A stretch of 64,000 bases of DNA from a bacterium. GTDB lineage: Bacteria; Bacillota; Clostridia; Lachnospirales; Lachnospiraceae. Location of the stretch: positions 56,584 to 120,583 of the forward strand of contig JAMPGX010000009.1 of the NCBI GenBank assembly GCA_023663725.1, given 5' to 3'. A model generated the notes under the pieces. It made no database searches and was not told where the DNA came from. It saw only the letters and a list, made by a program, of their open reading frames with translations. A program made the translations under genes and the position numbers. Shown here piece by piece: positions 36,435-45,333 of the stretch (within the stretch, counting starts at the first letter, position 1; each line of letters begins with the position of its first letter).

Positions 36435-36481
36435 GCCGTCGCGCAGTGACTTCGCCCTTTAGAGCCGTCGCGCAGCGACTT
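36435..36481 (+). repeat. Two direct repeats before the dehydrogenase gene
   Basis: GCCGTCGCGCAGYGACTT occurs at 36435-36452 and 36464-36481, 17 of 18 bases identical. Each includes the small dyad GTCGC-GCA-GCGAC, with one mismatch in the first. They end 18 bases before the ATG and so lie in the leader or operator region. Confidence 0.6.
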
Positions 36482-36499
36482 AATTTAGGAGGAAACGCA

Positions 36500-37459
36500 A
36501 TGAAGATCGTTGTGCTGGAAAGACACAGTGTGGGAACAGATGTGCCGGTGCAGTATGAGCATTTGGGAGAAGTGACCTATTACCGCAATACTACCACGAT
36601 AGAGGAAGTGAGGGAACGGGTCAAGGACGCGCATATCATCGTGGCAAACAAGGCGCCACTGCGTGAGGATACCCTTAAGGATGCATCGCAGGTCCAACTG
36701 ATCTGCGAGCTGGCCACCGGCTATGACAATGTGGATCTGGCCTATTGCAGCAGCCGTGGCATTCGGGTGTGCAATGTGGTGGACTACAGTTCCGCCATGG
36801 TTGCACAGCATACCTTTGCGCTGGCTCTGGCGCTGCTGGAAAAGCTTCCGCATTATGACGAGTATGTCAAGTCTGGCGCCTACAGCGCCCAGGACCGTTT
36901 CTCCAATTTTGATATTCCTTTTCACGAATTGGATGGCATGACATGGGGCATCATTGGCATGGGAAACATTGGCCGCAGGGTGGCGCGGATTGCCACCGCT
37001 TTTGGCTGCAGAGTGATCTTTACCTCAGTTACAGGCAGGAGCACTTGCACAGAATATCCTCAGGTTGATCGGGAGACACTGCTGGCACAGAGCGATATTC
37101 TGTCATTGCACTGTCCCCTGAGCGAGTTGACCAGAGGAATCATTGATTCCCATGCCCTGCGCAGGATGAAGAAGACAGCGATCCTGGTGAATGTGGCCAG
37201 AGGCGCTGTGGTAGACAATCAGGCCTTATATGAGGCGTTGACTGCGGGAGAGATAGCTGCCGCCGGACTGGACGTAGTGGACGGCGAACCCCTGCAGCTC
37301 ACCAATCCCCTAAGCCTCTTAAAGGACAGCAATCAGCTCATCATTACCCCACATCTGGCCTGGGCCAGCGTGGAAGCGCGCACCCGCTGCGTGGAGGAGG
37401 TGGCCAGGAATATCGAGGCCTTCCAGCGGGGAGAACCTCGCAATGTGGTCAATGCATAG
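36500..37459 (+). CDS. D-2-hydroxyacid dehydrogenase (NAD-dependent)
   Basis: A 319-residue oxidoreductase that interconverts D-2-hydroxyacids and 2-oxoacids, of the glycerate/hydroxypyruvate type. The nucleotide-binding motif is GMGNIGRRVA near residue 152; catalytic Arg is in NVARGAVVD, Glu in GLDVVDGEP, and His in ITPHLAW. ATG 36500 has TAGGAGGAAACGC upstream. The physiological substrate cannot be read from the sequence. The leader has two direct repeats that may regulate it. Confidence 0.87.
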   Translation: MKIVVLERHSVGTDVPVQYEHLGEVTYYRNTTTIEEVRERVKDAHIIVANKAPLREDTLKDASQVQLICELATGYDNVDLAYCSSRGIRVCNVVDYSSAMVAQHTFALALALLEKLPHYDEYVKSGAYSAQDRFSNFDIPFHELDGMTWGIIGMGNIGRRVARIATAFGCRVIFTSVTGRSTCTEYPQVDRETLLAQSDILSLHCPLSELTRGIIDSHALRRMKKTAILVNVARGAVVDNQALYEALTAGEIAAAGLDVVDGEPLQLTNPLSLLKDSNQLIITPHLAWASVEARTRCVEEVARNIEAFQRGEPRNVVNA

Positions 37460-37514
37460 ACCTCATCGCGGCATATCTTGAGACGACTCATTCCCTGGAA
37501 AACTTGAAAGGTAC

Positions 37515-37543
37515 TTGACAAGCCCAGTCTCCCATAGTAAAGT
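37515..37543 (+). promoter_or_regulatory. Promoter of the gtrA-like gene
   Basis: Consensus TTGACA, a 17-base spacer and TAAAGT, about 30 bases before the start codon. Confidence 0.65.
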
Positions 37544-37580
37544 TAGGAAAGTACGATAAAACGCTTGTTGGGAAAAGAGG

Positions 37581-38033
37581 ATGTCAATGATAGGGAAGAT
37601 AAAAGCTTTGCTGAAGAAATATGAGGAGATGATCGCTTACCTGATTGTGGGGGGACTCACAACCATCGTATCCTGGGTAGCCATGTATCTGGCAAGCTGG
37701 CTGCTGTTTGGCAATCCCCTGCATCCTACGCCGTTTCAGAATGTAGTGATGAGCATTGTCAACTGGGTGGCCGGCGTGATCTTTGCCTACTTCACTAACA
37801 GGCGGTTCGTGTTCAAGAGCCATGAGCCCATGGTAAAGGAGGCTCCCAAGTTTGTCCTCTCCAGGGTTTCCACCTTTTTTCTGGAGCTTGTAACCCGCCA
37901 GCTTTTTGGTTGGATGGGTATCAACACCTATATAACGACCTTTGTGGCGGCTGTGTTGGTATTTCTTGGCAATTACATCCTCAGCAAGCTGCTGGTGTTC
38001 AAAAAGAATCCTCAGAATCATGATTTAATGTAG
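37581..38033 (+). CDS. GtrA family membrane protein
   Basis: A 150-residue protein with four membrane helices. The family pattern is present: YLIVGGLTTIVSW in helix 1, FTNRRFVFKS after helix 2, and LGNYILSKLLVFKK at the end. GtrA proteins help move undecaprenyl-linked sugars across the membrane or otherwise support surface glycosylation. No glycosyltransferase is adjacent, but three GT-C-like proteins lie between 22.6 and 28.4 kb. GGGAAAAGAGG precedes the start. Confidence 0.87.
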   Translation: MSMIGKIKALLKKYEEMIAYLIVGGLTTIVSWVAMYLASWLLFGNPLHPTPFQNVVMSIVNWVAGVIFAYFTNRRFVFKSHEPMVKEAPKFVLSRVSTFFLELVTRQLFGWMGINTYITTFVAAVLVFLGNYILSKLLVFKKNPQNHDLM

Positions 38034-38210
38034 AAAGAACAAGATAAGGAAAATTGTATACCCAAGTGTCCTATTTGTGGCTCAACAAATATAAATAAAA
38101 TTACTGTTGGTAATCGAGCGGTTAAAACAGTGTTCTTTGGAGTTGTTGGCGCAGTAGATGATGCTGGAAAAACTTATAAGTGTTTTGATATCTTGAATCA
38201 GTGTATATGA
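38034..38210 (+). pseudogene. Zinc-ribbon protein remnant in frame after gtrA
   Basis: Directly after the gtrA TAG the same frame reads on to CPICGSTNI, NRAVKTVFFGVVGA and GKTYKCFD, the pattern of a small zinc-ribbon membrane protein. It has no start codon, and the second cysteine pair is not intact. A decayed partial second copy (CLICRSTNV) follows at about 38228-38310. These look like debris of a duplicated small gene. Confidence 0.5.
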
Positions 38211-38344
38211 AAAGGATAAGGTAATAGTATACCCATATGTCTCATTTGTAGATCGACAAATGTAATTAATTCTACTGTTAGAGTTTACACAGAAGACAGC
38301 TTTGAACGGTGTTTTTTAATTCCCTCGAATTCGGGGGAATTAAA

Positions 38345-38977
38345 TCATTTTAAGACCTTTGTATTCTGTTCTTCTAAAATAGACATTTGATGTATTGCGA
38401 TTTTGTTAAGTTTTATTAAGCGCTCTTTTTGGCTTAACCCATCTTCAATCAGCACTGCATTTATATTTTCCATATTGGATATGCATATCAACTCATTTAT
38501 ACTTACGTAATCACGAATATTGCCTTTTTTATCTGGATTCTTATCCCGCCATTGTTTAGCTGTCATGCCAAATAGTGCCATATTCAGCACATCAGCCTCA
38601 GATGCGTAAATAACTGAGGTTTGCTTTGATGTAAGTTCTGGCGGAATAAGATTAAGCCTGATTGCATCTGTATGTATCTGATAGTTAATTTTGGCTAATT
38701 CTCTTTTAGCGCTCCATCCAAGTAGAGCCTGTTCTTCTTTTTTTAACCGCTCAAATTCTTTGATGAGGTATAATTTGAATTGTGGAGATACCCAACTCGC
38801 AAATTCAAACGCAATATCTTTATATGCATATGTTCCCCCATACCGTCCCGCCTTTGCTACAATGCCATTTGAATTTGTGCGTAATCCCCATTGTTTAACA
38901 GACATAATAAATCGGTTTAATCCTGCTTCTAACATTATTTCTTCATAGGCGGCAGTATTAAAATCTGCGTTATACAT
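38345..38977 (-). CDS. KilA-N domain protein, apparently N-terminally shortened
   Basis: A 210-residue protein. IVAKAGRYGGTYAYKDIAFEFASWVSPQFKLYLIKEF-type sequence (here residues 39-74, key residues GRYGGT and FEFASW) is the C-terminal part of a KilA-N DNA-binding domain. Family members usually begin 50-60 residues earlier; that part is missing here and the upstream DNA runs into MITE copy 3. The C-terminal region resembles those of other KilA-N proteins. KilA-N proteins occur in phage and mobile islands. Low GC. It may be a still-translated fragment. Confidence 0.75.
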   Translation of the reverse strand: MYNADFNTAAYEEIMLEAGLNRFIMSVKQWGLRTNSNGIVAKAGRYGGTYAYKDIAFEFASWVSPQFKLYLIKEFERLKKEEQALLGWSAKRELAKINYQIHTDAIRLNLIPPELTSKQTSVIYASEADVLNMALFGMTAKQWRDKNPDKKGNIRDYVSINELICISNMENINAVLIEDGLSQKERLIKLNKIAIHQMSILEEQNTKVLK

Positions 38978-39046
38978 TTATTCCCATATGCAAAATCCTT
39001 TCGTTTAGTATATATCATCACGTGATGAGATGTTTTCAAATTGAAA

Positions 39047-39200
39047 ATTGTGCACATTGTATATCCTATAATTAGGCTTTGTGTTACGGTAGGAAACTGT
39101 AACACCACTCACCGTCAATCCTTAGATGTTGTAGTACCCTAAGTTCCACTGCGGTGAGAATGCCGCCCACGTTGGAGTATACAATGTGCACAATGACACT
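39047..39200. mobile_element. Palindromic MITE-like element, copy 3 (divergent)
   Basis: Terminal inverted repeats ATTGTGCACATTGTATA and TATACAATGTGCACAAT match copies 1 and 2; the end GACACTTGCAT also matches the flank of copy 2. The centre is different and holds its own hairpins (GTGTTAC...GTAACAC and CTCACCG...CGGTGAG). It lies between the truncated KilA-N gene and the end of the luxS operon. Confidence 0.7.
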
Positions 39201-39225
39201 TGCATAAAATAGACTATGCAAATAC

Positions 39226-40392
39226 TTAAGAATTATTTCCCATATTCTGATTCTGGTCAGCAAACATATCGTTGAAGCCCGGATTCATCTCCGCCTCCTT
39301 CTGACGGCGCAGACGGGTAAACTCGTCATAATTCTTGTTGAATAGCTGTTTGAGCTGATCGCTGTAGCCGAAGATGCCGGCAGGACATTTGCGGTTTAAC
39401 TCGTCGATAAACTGATTGCAGGCATCCTTGGAGGGCATATACAGCTGGTGCTGCTTCTTGTCCTCAGTATACAGCATGATATTGTAGGTGGTGCTGACCG
39501 TGCGGCCGTATTTCTGATGGTTGGTCTGATGCATATACGCCCATGCCACTTCGCGCAGAGGAATCACGACGGTCTTGGCGCCCGAGCAGTTGAACAGATA
39601 GCTGCGACCTACCTTGAGACCCTTGACCGGTTCAGCGGCAGTCTGATAGTCCGCATCAGCCCTCTCGAGCTCCATCTCCCCACGAGCCTTGAGCGTCTTG
39701 ATCAGCTTGCTCTGATAGCCGCCGGTAAGCGCCCTGATCAACATATACAGAGCGATGACGAGCAGCGCTGCTCCGAGAACGATTCCCGCTATCACAAAAT
39801 CCACATGACCGTGGGAGAGGTGATCGACTTTGATATAGTAGGGAACACAATACCTGGCATATTCCTCATCGCTGTAGTCGTTATACCGGAAGAAATCTCT
39901 GTAGTAGCCCTCCATCTCCTCATCCAGAGGAAGAATCTTGCCAGTTACCTGCAAAGTGGTATTTAATTCCCTCAGATCATAAGTCTCAAAGAACCTATCG
40001 CTGTTGCGGTCAATAGTCTTGACGGTGTCGAAATATTTGGAGGGTACGGCTAAACCGACATACTCAAACATTTTTTCTCCGCTCAAATAGGGATCCAGAC
40101 CACCGACCAATACGGCATGATACTGCATGGTCTCGGTCTCGGATACCTTGCGGCCATTTCGGGTGGTAACGCTGGTCTCAGTGGCAAAGGTGCCAAAAGA
40201 CAGCTCAAAGGTCATAGTGACGTACTGATCCTTGAGTTCGTCAATGGTCAGGTCCTCGAACTTGACAGGTCCCTTCACATAGGTGATAAAATCAGGCCCC
40301 AGGTAGATGAACAGGGCCACCGCAGCAATTAACAGAATAATGACTGCTGGCAATTTTTTCTTGATGGATGCTTTCTTCAGTTGTTCTAACAT
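39226..40392 (-). CDS. Two-helix membrane protein of unknown function
   Basis: A 388-residue protein. One membrane helix is near residues 14-32 and a second near 203-225; the 170 residues between them should be outside, and the last 160 inside, with a PH-like or beta-rich look (SYLFNCSGAKTVVIPLREVAW). The C-terminus is Asn/Met/Gln-rich. I do not recognise the family with confidence. It is 25 bases downstream of mtnN and co-directional, so probably the third gene of the luxS operon. Confidence 0.7.
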   Translation of the reverse strand: MLEQLKKASIKKKLPAVIILLIAAVALFIYLGPDFITYVKGPVKFEDLTIDELKDQYVTMTFELSFGTFATETSVTTRNGRKVSETETMQYHAVLVGGLDPYLSGEKMFEYVGLAVPSKYFDTVKTIDRNSDRFFETYDLRELNTTLQVTGKILPLDEEMEGYYRDFFRYNDYSDEEYARYCVPYYIKVDHLSHGHVDFVIAGIVLGAALLVIALYMLIRALTGGYQSKLIKTLKARGEMELERADADYQTAAEPVKGLKVGRSYLFNCSGAKTVVIPLREVAWAYMHQTNHQKYGRTVSTTYNIMLYTEDKKQHQLYMPSKDACNQFIDELNRKCPAGIFGYSDQLKQLFNKNYDEFTRLRRQKEAEMNPGFNDMFADQNQNMGNNS

Positions 40393-40417
40393 GATACTTT
40401 CTCCTCCGCCATAAAAA

Positions 40418-41116
40418 TTATATTTTCCTTACCAGAATCTCAACCAGACGGGCACAATGATCAGCAGCCTTTCGCTCGAAGGTTGGATAATCCATCTCCG
40501 CGCTGTCGTCCGCCTTATCCGAGATGGCGCGGATCACCACAAAGGGAATGCCGTTCAGATATGCGGCATGAGCTATGGCTGCGCCCTCCATCTCTGTGCA
40601 GTCTGCATGAAATTCTGTAATTAACCGATTCTTGGTCTCCCTGTCGGAGACAAACTGGTCGCCGCTGACAATGCGGCCCACTGTCGTATGTAAGCCGGGA
40701 TTGGCCTCCTCACAGGAGCTGAGGGCCAGGCGAATCAACTCCTCATCGCCGGGAAATGCCAGCGTATCAAGCTGAGGCACCTGTCCGGGCGCATAGCCTA
40801 ACGCGCGAACATCCATGTCGTGATGGATGACGTCCCGCGAGATAACGATGTCGCCGATGTCCAAAGCGGCGTTGAGAGAACCGCCCACACCGGTATTGAT
40901 TACATGGGTAACATGAAACAGGTCAATCAATATCTGCACGCACATGGCGGCATTGACCTTCCCGATACCGCAACGGACAATCACCACCTGGGCCTGCCCC
41001 AGAGTACCCTCAAAGAATTCCATGCCGGCTCTGGTGGTTTGACCTGTAACGAGCATCTGCGTTTTCAGGGTGTTGACCTCCAGCTCCATGGCGCCGATAA
41101 TACCAATTTTACTCAT
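40418..41116 (-). CDS. mtnN: 5'-methylthioadenosine/S-adenosylhomocysteine nucleosidase
   Basis: A 232-residue enzyme that removes adenine from S-adenosylhomocysteine and methylthioadenosine. IGIIGAMELEV is the start signature, GIGKVNAA and INTGVGGS follow, EMEGAAIAHAA holds the ribose-binding Met-Glu, and ISDKAD has the catalytic Asp. Its product, S-ribosylhomocysteine, is the substrate of LuxS encoded 23 bases upstream. The two form the detoxification branch of the activated methyl cycle and make autoinducer 2. Confidence 0.93.
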   Translation of the reverse strand: MSKIGIIGAMELEVNTLKTQMLVTGQTTRAGMEFFEGTLGQAQVVIVRCGIGKVNAAMCVQILIDLFHVTHVINTGVGGSLNAALDIGDIVISRDVIHHDMDVRALGYAPGQVPQLDTLAFPGDEELIRLALSSCEEANPGLHTTVGRIVSGDQFVSDRETKNRLITEFHADCTEMEGAAIAHAAYLNGIPFVVIRAISDKADDSAEMDYPTFERKAADHCARLVEILVRKI

Positions 41117-41139
41117 ATGTATACTCCCTTCCTCAGCGG

Positions 41140-41619
41140 CTATTGTGGATAGACCAAACGACTATCGTCGATAACGTACAATACCTGATCCAGATAACGC
41201 CTGGCCAGATAATTGGCCATGTTCAGATTCATATCCAGATAGTTGCCGCAATCCATGGGCGAGGCCCCTGGCACTTCGCCGCGGTAATCTCGGATGAACT
41301 CAAACATCCTTGTGACCAGAGGAACAATCTCCCGCGAACTGTAATCTCCCGCCAACAGCAGATAGAAACCGGTGCGGCAGCCCATGGGACCAAAATAGAT
41401 GATCCTGTCCCTGTAGTCGGGATCATTGCGCAGGTAAGTGGCTCCCAGGTGCTCGATGGTATGAACCTCCGCGGTGTTCATAACAGGTTCGTCATTGGGG
41501 CTGGTCATGCGCAGGTCAAAGGTGGTGATTATCTCCTGACCTACCGTGTCCCTGCGAGACACATAGACGCCGGGGACGAGACGGATGTGATCAATGGTAA
41601 AGCTTGCTATTTTCTCCAT
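41140..41619 (-). CDS. luxS: S-ribosylhomocysteine lyase LuxS
   Basis: A 159-residue metalloenzyme that splits S-ribosylhomocysteine to homocysteine and the autoinducer-2 precursor. The metal site is HTIEH (53-57) with a further Cys in MDCGNY, and the catalytic Cys81 is in GPMGCRTGFY. ATG 41619 has AAGGA eleven bases upstream; the longer open frame to 41673 has no ribosome site. First gene of the luxS-mtnN-membrane protein unit. Confidence 0.95.
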   Translation of the reverse strand: MEKIASFTIDHIRLVPGVYVSRRDTVGQEIITTFDLRMTSPNDEPVMNTAEVHTIEHLGATYLRNDPDYRDRIIYFGPMGCRTGFYLLLAGDYSSREIVPLVTRMFEFIRDYRGEVPGASPMDCGNYLDMNLNMANYLARRYLDQVLYVIDDSRLVYPQ

Positions 41620-41678
41620 GACGCATTGATTCCTTTCCAGATATTTTCCTTCGATATAAGATATATGAATCAATTTTT

Positions 41679-41707
41679 AGTATAAACCATTTTCCTGTAA
41701 ATTTCAA
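41679..41707 (-). promoter_or_regulatory. Promoter of the luxS operon
   Basis: TTGAAA, a 17-base spacer and TATACT on the minus strand, about 55 bases before the luxS ATG. Confidence 0.7.
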
Positions 41708-41755
41708 AGATTTTTTACAGATTTATCAGGCTGGGGGACAGGTTCTAATATCTCG

Positions 41756-41784
41756 TTGATTCTTTATGTAATTCATGCTATCAT
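41756..41784 (+). promoter_or_regulatory. Promoter of the cardiolipin synthase gene
   Basis: TTGATT, a 17-base spacer and TATCAT, about 60 bases before the ATG. Confidence 0.5.
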
Positions 41785-41845
41785 AGCAAGCAGGACAGGC
41801 AGGCCTGACAGGGGCCTGGGCCTGGTATAAGGAGGTAGGTCGGAT

Positions 41846-43426
41846 ATGACAAATGAGGAAAATCAGAGTATGGGTATCCGTCTTCTGAAGCGGGGCCAGA
41901 AAGGACTGGTGCATGCGCTGTTCAGTCGCTTTGGCGTGATCCTGCTGTTGTTTCTGCTGCAGGTGTTCTTCCTCTTCAGCGTCTTTATGAAATTTAAAAA
42001 CCTTCAAATTTATATATCGGGGGTGACGGCTCTGTTCACTGTGATTATGGTGCTATATCTATTGAACAGTCGTTTTGACCCTACGGCCAAGATCACATGG
42101 CTGGTTATTATCATGCTGATGCCGGTGCTCGGGGCCTTCTTGCTCTGGTTCACCAAGAGCGAGATTGGCCATCGTCTGATAAAAGCGCGGGTAGATCAGA
42201 TTATCACTCAGGCGAGAGGCTGTATCGCACAGGATGCCCAGGTGATGGATTCGCTGAAGCGGGAGAACCCGGGAGCTGCAGCTCTGGCGCATTATGTGAG
42301 CAGGAGCGGCTGCTTTCCAGTATTTGACAGGACGGCTGTAACCTATTTTCCTGTGGGAGAGAAAAAGTGGGAGGAGATGTTGCGCCAGCTGGAGCAGGCG
42401 CAGAACTATATCTTTCTGGAATATTTTATCGTGGATGAGGGACTCATGTGGGGCAAGGTGCTGGAGATACTTGCGAGGAAAGCGGAGGAGGGTGTGGATG
42501 TGCGGGTGATGTACGACGGCACCTGCGAATTTACTACTCTGTCGCACAATTATCCGCAGAGATTGAAAAAATTGGGTATAAAATGCAAGATGTTCGCGCC
42601 GCTCACCCCCTTTGTATCCACGCATTACAACTATCGAGACCACCGCAAGATACTGGTCATCGACGGTCACACGGCCTTTACAGGCGGAGTAAATCTGGCG
42701 GATGAGTATATCAATCACAATCACAAGCACGGGCATTGGAAGGACACGGCCATTATGCTGAAAGGGCCGGCAGCCAGAAGCTTTGCGCTGATGTTTCTGG
42801 AGATGTGGGGCATTGAGGAAAAGGAGATGGAATTCGAGCGCTTCCTGTCCTATCCCGCGCCGCCCTGTGAGGACGCGCCCGGCTACGTGATGCCTTACGG
42901 CGACTGTCCGCTCGACAATGATCTTGTGGGAGAGCGGGTGTATATGGATATTCTGAACCGCGCTCAGAAGTATGTACATATCATGACCCCCTATCTGATT
43001 CTGGACGGGGAGATGGAGACGGCGCTGAAGTTCGCCGCAGAGCGCGGTGTGGATGTGAAACTGATTCTGCCCGGTATTCCTGACAAGGAGGCGGCCTACG
43101 CCCTGGCCAAGACGCACTACCGCTCCCTGCTGGATTCCGGTGTTGAGATATATGAGTACAGTCCGGGCTTCGTACACGCCAAGCTCTTTGTCAGCGACGA
43201 CAGGGAAGGAGTTGTGGGCACCATCAATCTGGACTATCGCAGCCTGTATCACCATTTTGAATGCGCGGCCTATCTCTGTGGCGTGCCCTGCCTGGCGGAT
43301 ATGGAGGAGGATTATCAGGCTACGCTGGCGCAGTGTCGGCGGGTGACCTATGAGACGGTCAAGGCGGAGCGCCGGAGCAGAAAGCTGCTGGGTTGCATCA
43401 TGAAGGTCGTGGCTCCGCTGATGTAG
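41846..43426 (+). CDS. cls: Cardiolipin synthase
   Basis: A 526-residue phospholipase-D family enzyme that joins two phosphatidylglycerols to cardiolipin at the membrane. Two or three N-terminal helices lie near residues 28-110. Two HKD motifs are intact: HRKILVID near 273 and HAKLFVSD near 450. A PLD nuclease-type N-terminal motif (TAKITWLVIIMLMPVLG) is typical of Cls. TAAGGAGGTAGG precedes ATG 41846. The gene is monocistronic and ends in a hairpin shared with blaR1. Confidence 0.92.
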   Translation: MTNEENQSMGIRLLKRGQKGLVHALFSRFGVILLLFLLQVFFLFSVFMKFKNLQIYISGVTALFTVIMVLYLLNSRFDPTAKITWLVIIMLMPVLGAFLLWFTKSEIGHRLIKARVDQIITQARGCIAQDAQVMDSLKRENPGAAALAHYVSRSGCFPVFDRTAVTYFPVGEKKWEEMLRQLEQAQNYIFLEYFIVDEGLMWGKVLEILARKAEEGVDVRVMYDGTCEFTTLSHNYPQRLKKLGIKCKMFAPLTPFVSTHYNYRDHRKILVIDGHTAFTGGVNLADEYINHNHKHGHWKDTAIMLKGPAARSFALMFLEMWGIEEKEMEFERFLSYPAPPCEDAPGYVMPYGDCPLDNDLVGERVYMDILNRAQKYVHIMTPYLILDGEMETALKFAAERGVDVKLILPGIPDKEAAYALAKTHYRSLLDSGVEIYEYSPGFVHAKLFVSDDREGVVGTINLDYRSLYHHFECAAYLCGVPCLADMEEDYQATLAQCRRVTYETVKAERRSRKLLGCIMKVVAPLM

Positions 43427-43455
43427 CGGCTGTGGAGGGATAACCTGTAGCTATC
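43427..43455. terminator. Convergent hairpin after cls and blaR1-like gene
   Basis: GTGGAGGGATA pairs with TATCCCTCCAC around a 9-base loop, with CGGC/GCCG extending the stem past a one-base bulge. It covers the end of both convergent genes. No long T-run is present, so termination strength is uncertain. Confidence 0.55.
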
Positions 43456-45331
43456 CCTCCACGCCGTAAAACTGGATTTTCCAGCTGCTGTCCCTGAATT
43501 CCAATGAGACGGTATATTTTCCGTCCTTGATTTTCCTGGCGCCAGCATCAGACAGGCCCTTCACAGTGTAATCACTGATTGCGCCTGTGCTCTCATAAGT
43601 ATCAGGTTCCTCCCCATAGTTGCTCACCAGATATTTTTTGATCGCGTCAATGTTGCCGTCAAAGTATGCTCTTGCAAACTCGTCCACGATCTCTCTGATT
43701 TCCTGACAATCCGCAGCTCCCAGATACTCGTTTATATCCGCATCGCCGACAGACGGCGCGAAGGTATCCGCAATCACGAGCAGTTCTCGGCCCCAGCCCT
43801 CCTCGCAGTCAGTCGGATAGGAGTAGAATACTCCCCATAAGTCATTGTCAAATTGCTTCAATTTGACATAATATAGGGTGTCTTCCACCTGCTTCCACAG
43901 ATAACCGTCCTCTATCGCTTCATACCCATCAGCCGTCAGATTTCGGTTGACGGATTGCATCGAACTGCCTTCAAAGTGCGTTACCCAGAGCGCAACCTGT
44001 TCATGGCGCGGCGTTATCCACAGGTCAGGTCCCGATAGACGCCATTCTGCATCATCGGGAAAAAAGAGGGAATACCCGTCCCCTATGGCAAGCGAAGCCA
44101 GCTTTTGCTCCTGCTCGCCCTCTTTGTAAAAGGTAAGTATTTTCGAAAATACAATTGTGTCTACGTTCTCCAATGACATATCTGAAGACATATCCTCCAA
44201 CAGATAACGGTCAGATGAAGAACTGTCAACAGGCATCGGCTCAGTTGGAAGCTTTGTCAGCTCCGACTGGGCAGACACACTCCCAGTATCTTCCTTCACA
44301 AAGGAATAGCCCATCAGTGTCCCCAGACCGATTGATGCCATCACTGCGCCGATCAATATGGATATGCCATTTTTCCTGGCATGTTTTGTCAAAATATGGA
44401 TAAAGCGTTTTTTCATTATCCGAGTTCCTCCATAAAATTGCGTCGATAGGGCGGTTCTCCTGGCGCACCGCTTGTGGAGCATAGACAGCAGGGTCTCTGT
44501 ATAGGCCTTCCGCACGCCGTAATCCGCGCCCTGCGTCACTCTCTCGTCACAGGACAGTTCGATATCGATATTGGCCTCTTTCCGCATCATCCAGATCAAA
44601 GGATTAAACCAGTGAACCGCATTTGCTGTCACAAACAGCAATTTAATATACACATCTCCCCGTTTCAGATGAACCAGCTCATGTTTTACGATAAAATACA
44701 GCTCCTCTGGGCTGTAATGCTCCTGCGGCAAGATTAGAAGAGGCCTAAAGAAGCCGATTATCATGGGACTTTCAGCTTTGCAGTACTCTATCGCCTGTAT
44801 GGTACGGCGGAGCTGCAATTCATGCTTCAGCTCATATATCTGTTTTAATATATGTACATCCTCTATCCTATTTCCCCGCTTCAGCACTTCTCGTTTATAG
44901 TGAAAATAACTGATGAGATGAGTGGATATCAGGACCAAGCCGCCAAGCATCCAGATAAAAGCCATCAGTTCAAGGACGCTGACTCCGATATCGCTTTTAC
45001 CGGTCTGCACGGTAATAGGGGTGGTCATCTGTGCCGGTATCTCGACAATAATCCGTCGGGCTGACACGGTAATATCAGTTGGAGCGCCGGCAGATTGTCT
45101 TTCCGACTCAGGTACAGCTTGCATGTTTATCTGTGACGGCGTACCCGCAGCCGACGGCCCGTTCATTCCACTGTAGGGTACGAGCAGTCTCAATGCAAAA
45201 AATATCCAGATCAGGTATTTCCATTTTGCGGCATATCTCTTATTTAAGAACGGTGTGAGCGTCATCAACAGAATAACCGTCAGCCCAACAGACAGGGAAA
45301 CTCCCACAACGGATAAAAATAACTTTGCCAT
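43451..45331 (-). CDS. BlaR1/MecR1-type M56 metallopeptidase with sensor tail
   Basis: A 626-residue membrane protein. Helices lie near residues 3-25, 36-52, 117-142 and 315-340. The zinc protease motif HELVH is at 217-221 in the cytoplasmic loop, with a downstream ELSCDE. In BlaR1 proteins an outside signal activates this protease, which cleaves the BlaI repressor. The outside part here (about 280 residues) is not a penicillin-binding domain; its last 100 residues look like a DUF4829-type NTF2 fold. So the signal is probably not a beta-lactam. It starts 2 bases after blaI. Confidence 0.85.
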   Translation of the reverse strand: MAKLFLSVVGVSLSVGLTVILLMTLTPFLNKRYAAKWKYLIWIFFALRLLVPYSGMNGPSAAGTPSQINMQAVPESERQSAGAPTDITVSARRIIVEIPAQMTTPITVQTGKSDIGVSVLELMAFIWMLGGLVLISTHLISYFHYKREVLKRGNRIEDVHILKQIYELKHELQLRRTIQAIEYCKAESPMIIGFFRPLLILPQEHYSPEELYFIVKHELVHLKRGDVYIKLLFVTANAVHWFNPLIWMMRKEANIDIELSCDERVTQGADYGVRKAYTETLLSMLHKRCARRTALSTQFYGGTRIMKKRFIHILTKHARKNGISILIGAVMASIGLGTLMGYSFVKEDTGSVSAQSELTKLPTEPMPVDSSSSDRYLLEDMSSDMSLENVDTIVFSKILTFYKEGEQEQKLASLAIGDGYSLFFPDDAEWRLSGPDLWITPRHEQVALWVTHFEGSSMQSVNRNLTADGYEAIEDGYLWKQVEDTLYYVKLKQFDNDLWGVFYSYPTDCEEGWGRELLVIADTFAPSVGDADINEYLGAADCQEIREIVDEFARAYFDGNIDAIKKYLVSNYGEEPDTYESTGAISDYTVKGLSDAGARKIKDGKYTVSLEFRDSSWKIQFYGVEG

Positions 45332-45333
45332 CG

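Noticed and set aside
38315-38344. Terminator after the KilA-N gene
   Set aside because: The 10-bp dyad is followed by an A-run, not T-run, in the direction of KilA-N transcription.
42059-43255. Minus-strand 398-codon frame opposite cls
   Set aside because: Shadow of the cardiolipin synthase gene.
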